NCBI GenBank assembly: GCA_026225435.1
Contig: JAMFST010001423.1
Location: 1-7,858 of the forward strand
Direction: 5' to 3'
Length of the DNA: 7,858 nucleotides
Source of the DNA: Labilithrix luteola
GTDB taxonomy: Bacteria > Myxococcota_A > Polyangia > Polyangiales > Polyangiaceae
In this document: positions 7,114 to 7,858 of the stretch, piece by piece
Numbering within the stretch: position 1 is the first letter of the stretch
Layout: the number at the start of each line of letters is the position of its first letter
Program-made: the position numbers and the translations under genes
Notes under the pieces: model-generated
The model's database searches: none
What the model was told of the DNA's origin: nothing
The model's input: the letters and a program-made list of their open reading frames with translations, nothing else

Positions 7114-7134
7114 TACGTATGCGTATGGTAACGT
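7107..7134 (+). promoter_or_regulatory. Weak candidate promoter of tetR
   Basis: TTGTCC (7107-7112), a 16-bp spacer and TAACGT (7129-7134) form a poor sigma70-like match. The spacer is filled almost exactly by O2, which would suit autorepression. The start would fall near 7141, only a few bases before ATG 7144, so the mRNA could be leaderless or nearly so. No Shine-Dalgarno is visible before that ATG, which fits. Confidence 0.3.
7111..7128. promoter_or_regulatory. Operator O2, predicted TetR-type binding site upstream of tetR
   Basis: CCATACG-TATG-CGTATGG is a perfect inverted repeat of 7-bp arms with a 4-bp spacer, in a divergent region next to a TetR-family gene. Dimeric TetR repressors typically bind palindromes of this size. 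It lies 46 bp from the second copy O1, close to a whole number of half-turns. It overlaps the -35 of the SRPBCC promoter and sits within the candidate tetR promoter. Confidence 0.75.
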
Positions 7135-7143
7135 CGCCGGCAC

Positions 7144-7728
7144 ATGGCGAAGACGAAGCAAGCCGCTCCCGCGCGCTCCCTCACCGCGGCCGACTGGGAG
7201 AACGCGGCGCTCGTTTCTCTCGAGCGCGGTGGGGTCGCAGCGGTGTCGGTCGAGGCGCTCGCTCGCGAGCTGGGCGCAACCAAGGGGAGCTTCTACTGGC
7301 ATTTCGCCAGCCGCGAAACGCTGCTCACGGCGGCGCTGGTGCGCTGGGAGGAGCAGTACACCACCAAGGTGATCGCCCACCTGGAGACGCTCGGCTCTCC
7401 CCGCGAGCGGCTGGTCCGCTTGATCCACACGGCCAACGCCTCCGAGTCTTCCTGGCGCATCCACGTGGCGCTCGGCGCGTCGGCGTCGGATCCGGTCGTC
7501 GCCCAGGCGCTCGCGCGGGTCTCGGAGCGCCGCATCGCCTACCTCGACGCTTGCTACCGCGGTCTCGGATCGACCAAGGCCGCGGCACGGCGACAGGCGT
7601 TGCTCGCCTATGCGGCGTACCTCGGTTTCCTCCGCCTGCGCGTCGAGGCCCCGGCCGCCATCCCCGATGGGCGCGGCCGGGAGGCCTTCTTCGCCTCGTT
7701 GCTCGAGGTGCTCGTACCGCGCGCCTGA
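7144..7728 (+). CDS. TetR/AcrR family transcriptional regulator
   Basis: A 194-residue protein with the standard TetR layout and length. The N-terminal DNA-binding domain spans about 15-62, with the helix-turn-helix at 35-57: VSVEALARELGATKGSFYWH then FASRETLL, the family's most conserved stretch. The rest is a helical ligand-binding and dimerisation domain, including SDPVVAQALARVSERRIAYL (115-134), typical of the TetR C-terminal domain. The inducer cannot be inferred. ATG 7144 is used; no Shine-Dalgarno is evident, and the 11 residues before the domain are a basic tail common in the family. It is divergent from the SRPBCC gene across 87 bp holding two matching palindromes, so it probably represses itself and that gene. 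Its stop lies four bases from the stop of the next, convergent gene. Confidence 0.93.
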   Translation: MAKTKQAAPARSLTAADWENAALVSLERGGVAAVSVEALARELGATKGSFYWHFASRETLLTAALVRWEEQYTTKVIAHLETLGSPRERLVRLIHTANASESSWRIHVALGASASDPVVAQALARVSERRIAYLDACYRGLGSTKAAARRQALLAYAAYLGFLRLRVEAPAAIPDGRGREAFFASLLEVLVPRA

Positions 7729-7732
7729 TCCG

Positions 7733-7858
7733 TCAGCCGCGCCAGCGGGAAAAGTGTGCCGACATCGCCGCCAGGACGCGGTCGCGCACGACGCGATCGT
7801 CGCCGGCGTACAGACGTCGACGCAGCGCCTCCTTCGACGCCCGCAGCGTCGCGCGCTC
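7733..7858 (-). CDS. C-terminal end of an unidentified protein, cut by the right edge
   Basis: A minus-strand frame enters from the right edge and runs 41 codons to TGA at 7735-7733. The peptide contains TLRASKEALRRRLYAGDD, then RVVRDRVLAAMSAHFSRWRG at the C-terminus. Codon usage is typical of the window (mostly G or C at third positions) and the stop falls right after the convergent tetR stop, both of which support a real gene. The TLRASKEALRR stretch recalls the C-terminal region of enoyl-CoA hydratase/crotonase proteins (often TLRATKEALRR), but the rest is not a clear match, so this identity is only a suggestion. The start and most of the gene lie outside the window. Confidence 0.6.
   Translation of the reverse strand, partial: ERATLRASKEALRRRLYAGDDRVVRDRVLAAMSAHFSRWRG

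Noticed and set aside
7057..7464. N-terminal extension of the SRPBCC frame upstream of ATG 7056
   Set aside because: It would run through both operators and antisense to tetR; a clear GGAGG before ATG 7056 supports the shorter protein.
1..7858. tRNA or rRNA genes, CRISPR arrays, insertion sequences and attachment sites
   Set aside because: No cloverleaf-like sequence, regularly spaced repeats, transposase motifs or terminal inverted repeats were seen on either strand.

Overview
The window is high-GC bacterial DNA. By eye it is dense, strongly GC-biased coding sequence, which explains the many long antisense shadow frames. The gene types suggest a myxobacterium or close relative: a DUF4388-type protein beside a very large Ser/Thr protein kinase fused to a STAND-like ATPase and TPR repeats, with the kinase loop variant HRDVSPQN. 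This is an inference from gene content, not a phylogenetic placement.

Layout. (1) Bases 1 to about 355, minus strand: the 5' end of a gene for a DUF4388/PatA-N-like protein, running off the left edge. (2) Bases 412-4998, plus strand: a 1528-residue cytoplasmic kinase with, in order, a Gly/Ser-rich tail, a kinase domain, a degenerate class III nucleotidyl cyclase homology domain, an AAA_16-type ATPase and a long TPR array. (3) Bases 4995-6299, plus strand: a patatin-like phospholipase that overlaps the kinase gene by ATGA, so the two look co-transcribed and translationally coupled. (4) Bases 6300-6516: a gene-free gap between convergent genes holding one strong GC-rich hairpin. (5) Bases 6517-7056, minus strand: an SRPBCC (START-like) protein. 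(6) Bases 7144-7728, plus strand: a TetR-family regulator, divergent from the SRPBCC gene. (7) Bases 7733-7858, minus strand: the C-terminal end of another gene, cut by the window edge and convergent with tetR.

Two units stand out. The kinase and patatin genes look like one signalling and lipid-hydrolysis operon: a multidomain sensor kinase with an inactive-looking cyclase domain is coupled to a predicted phospholipase. That functional link is inferred from gene order only. The SRPBCC/tetR pair is a classic divergent autoregulated unit. Its 87-bp intergenic region holds two copies of an inverted repeat of the form CCATACG-N4-CGTATGG, 46 bp apart, placed so that TetR could control both promoters. 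No mobile elements, RNA genes or CRISPR arrays were seen.
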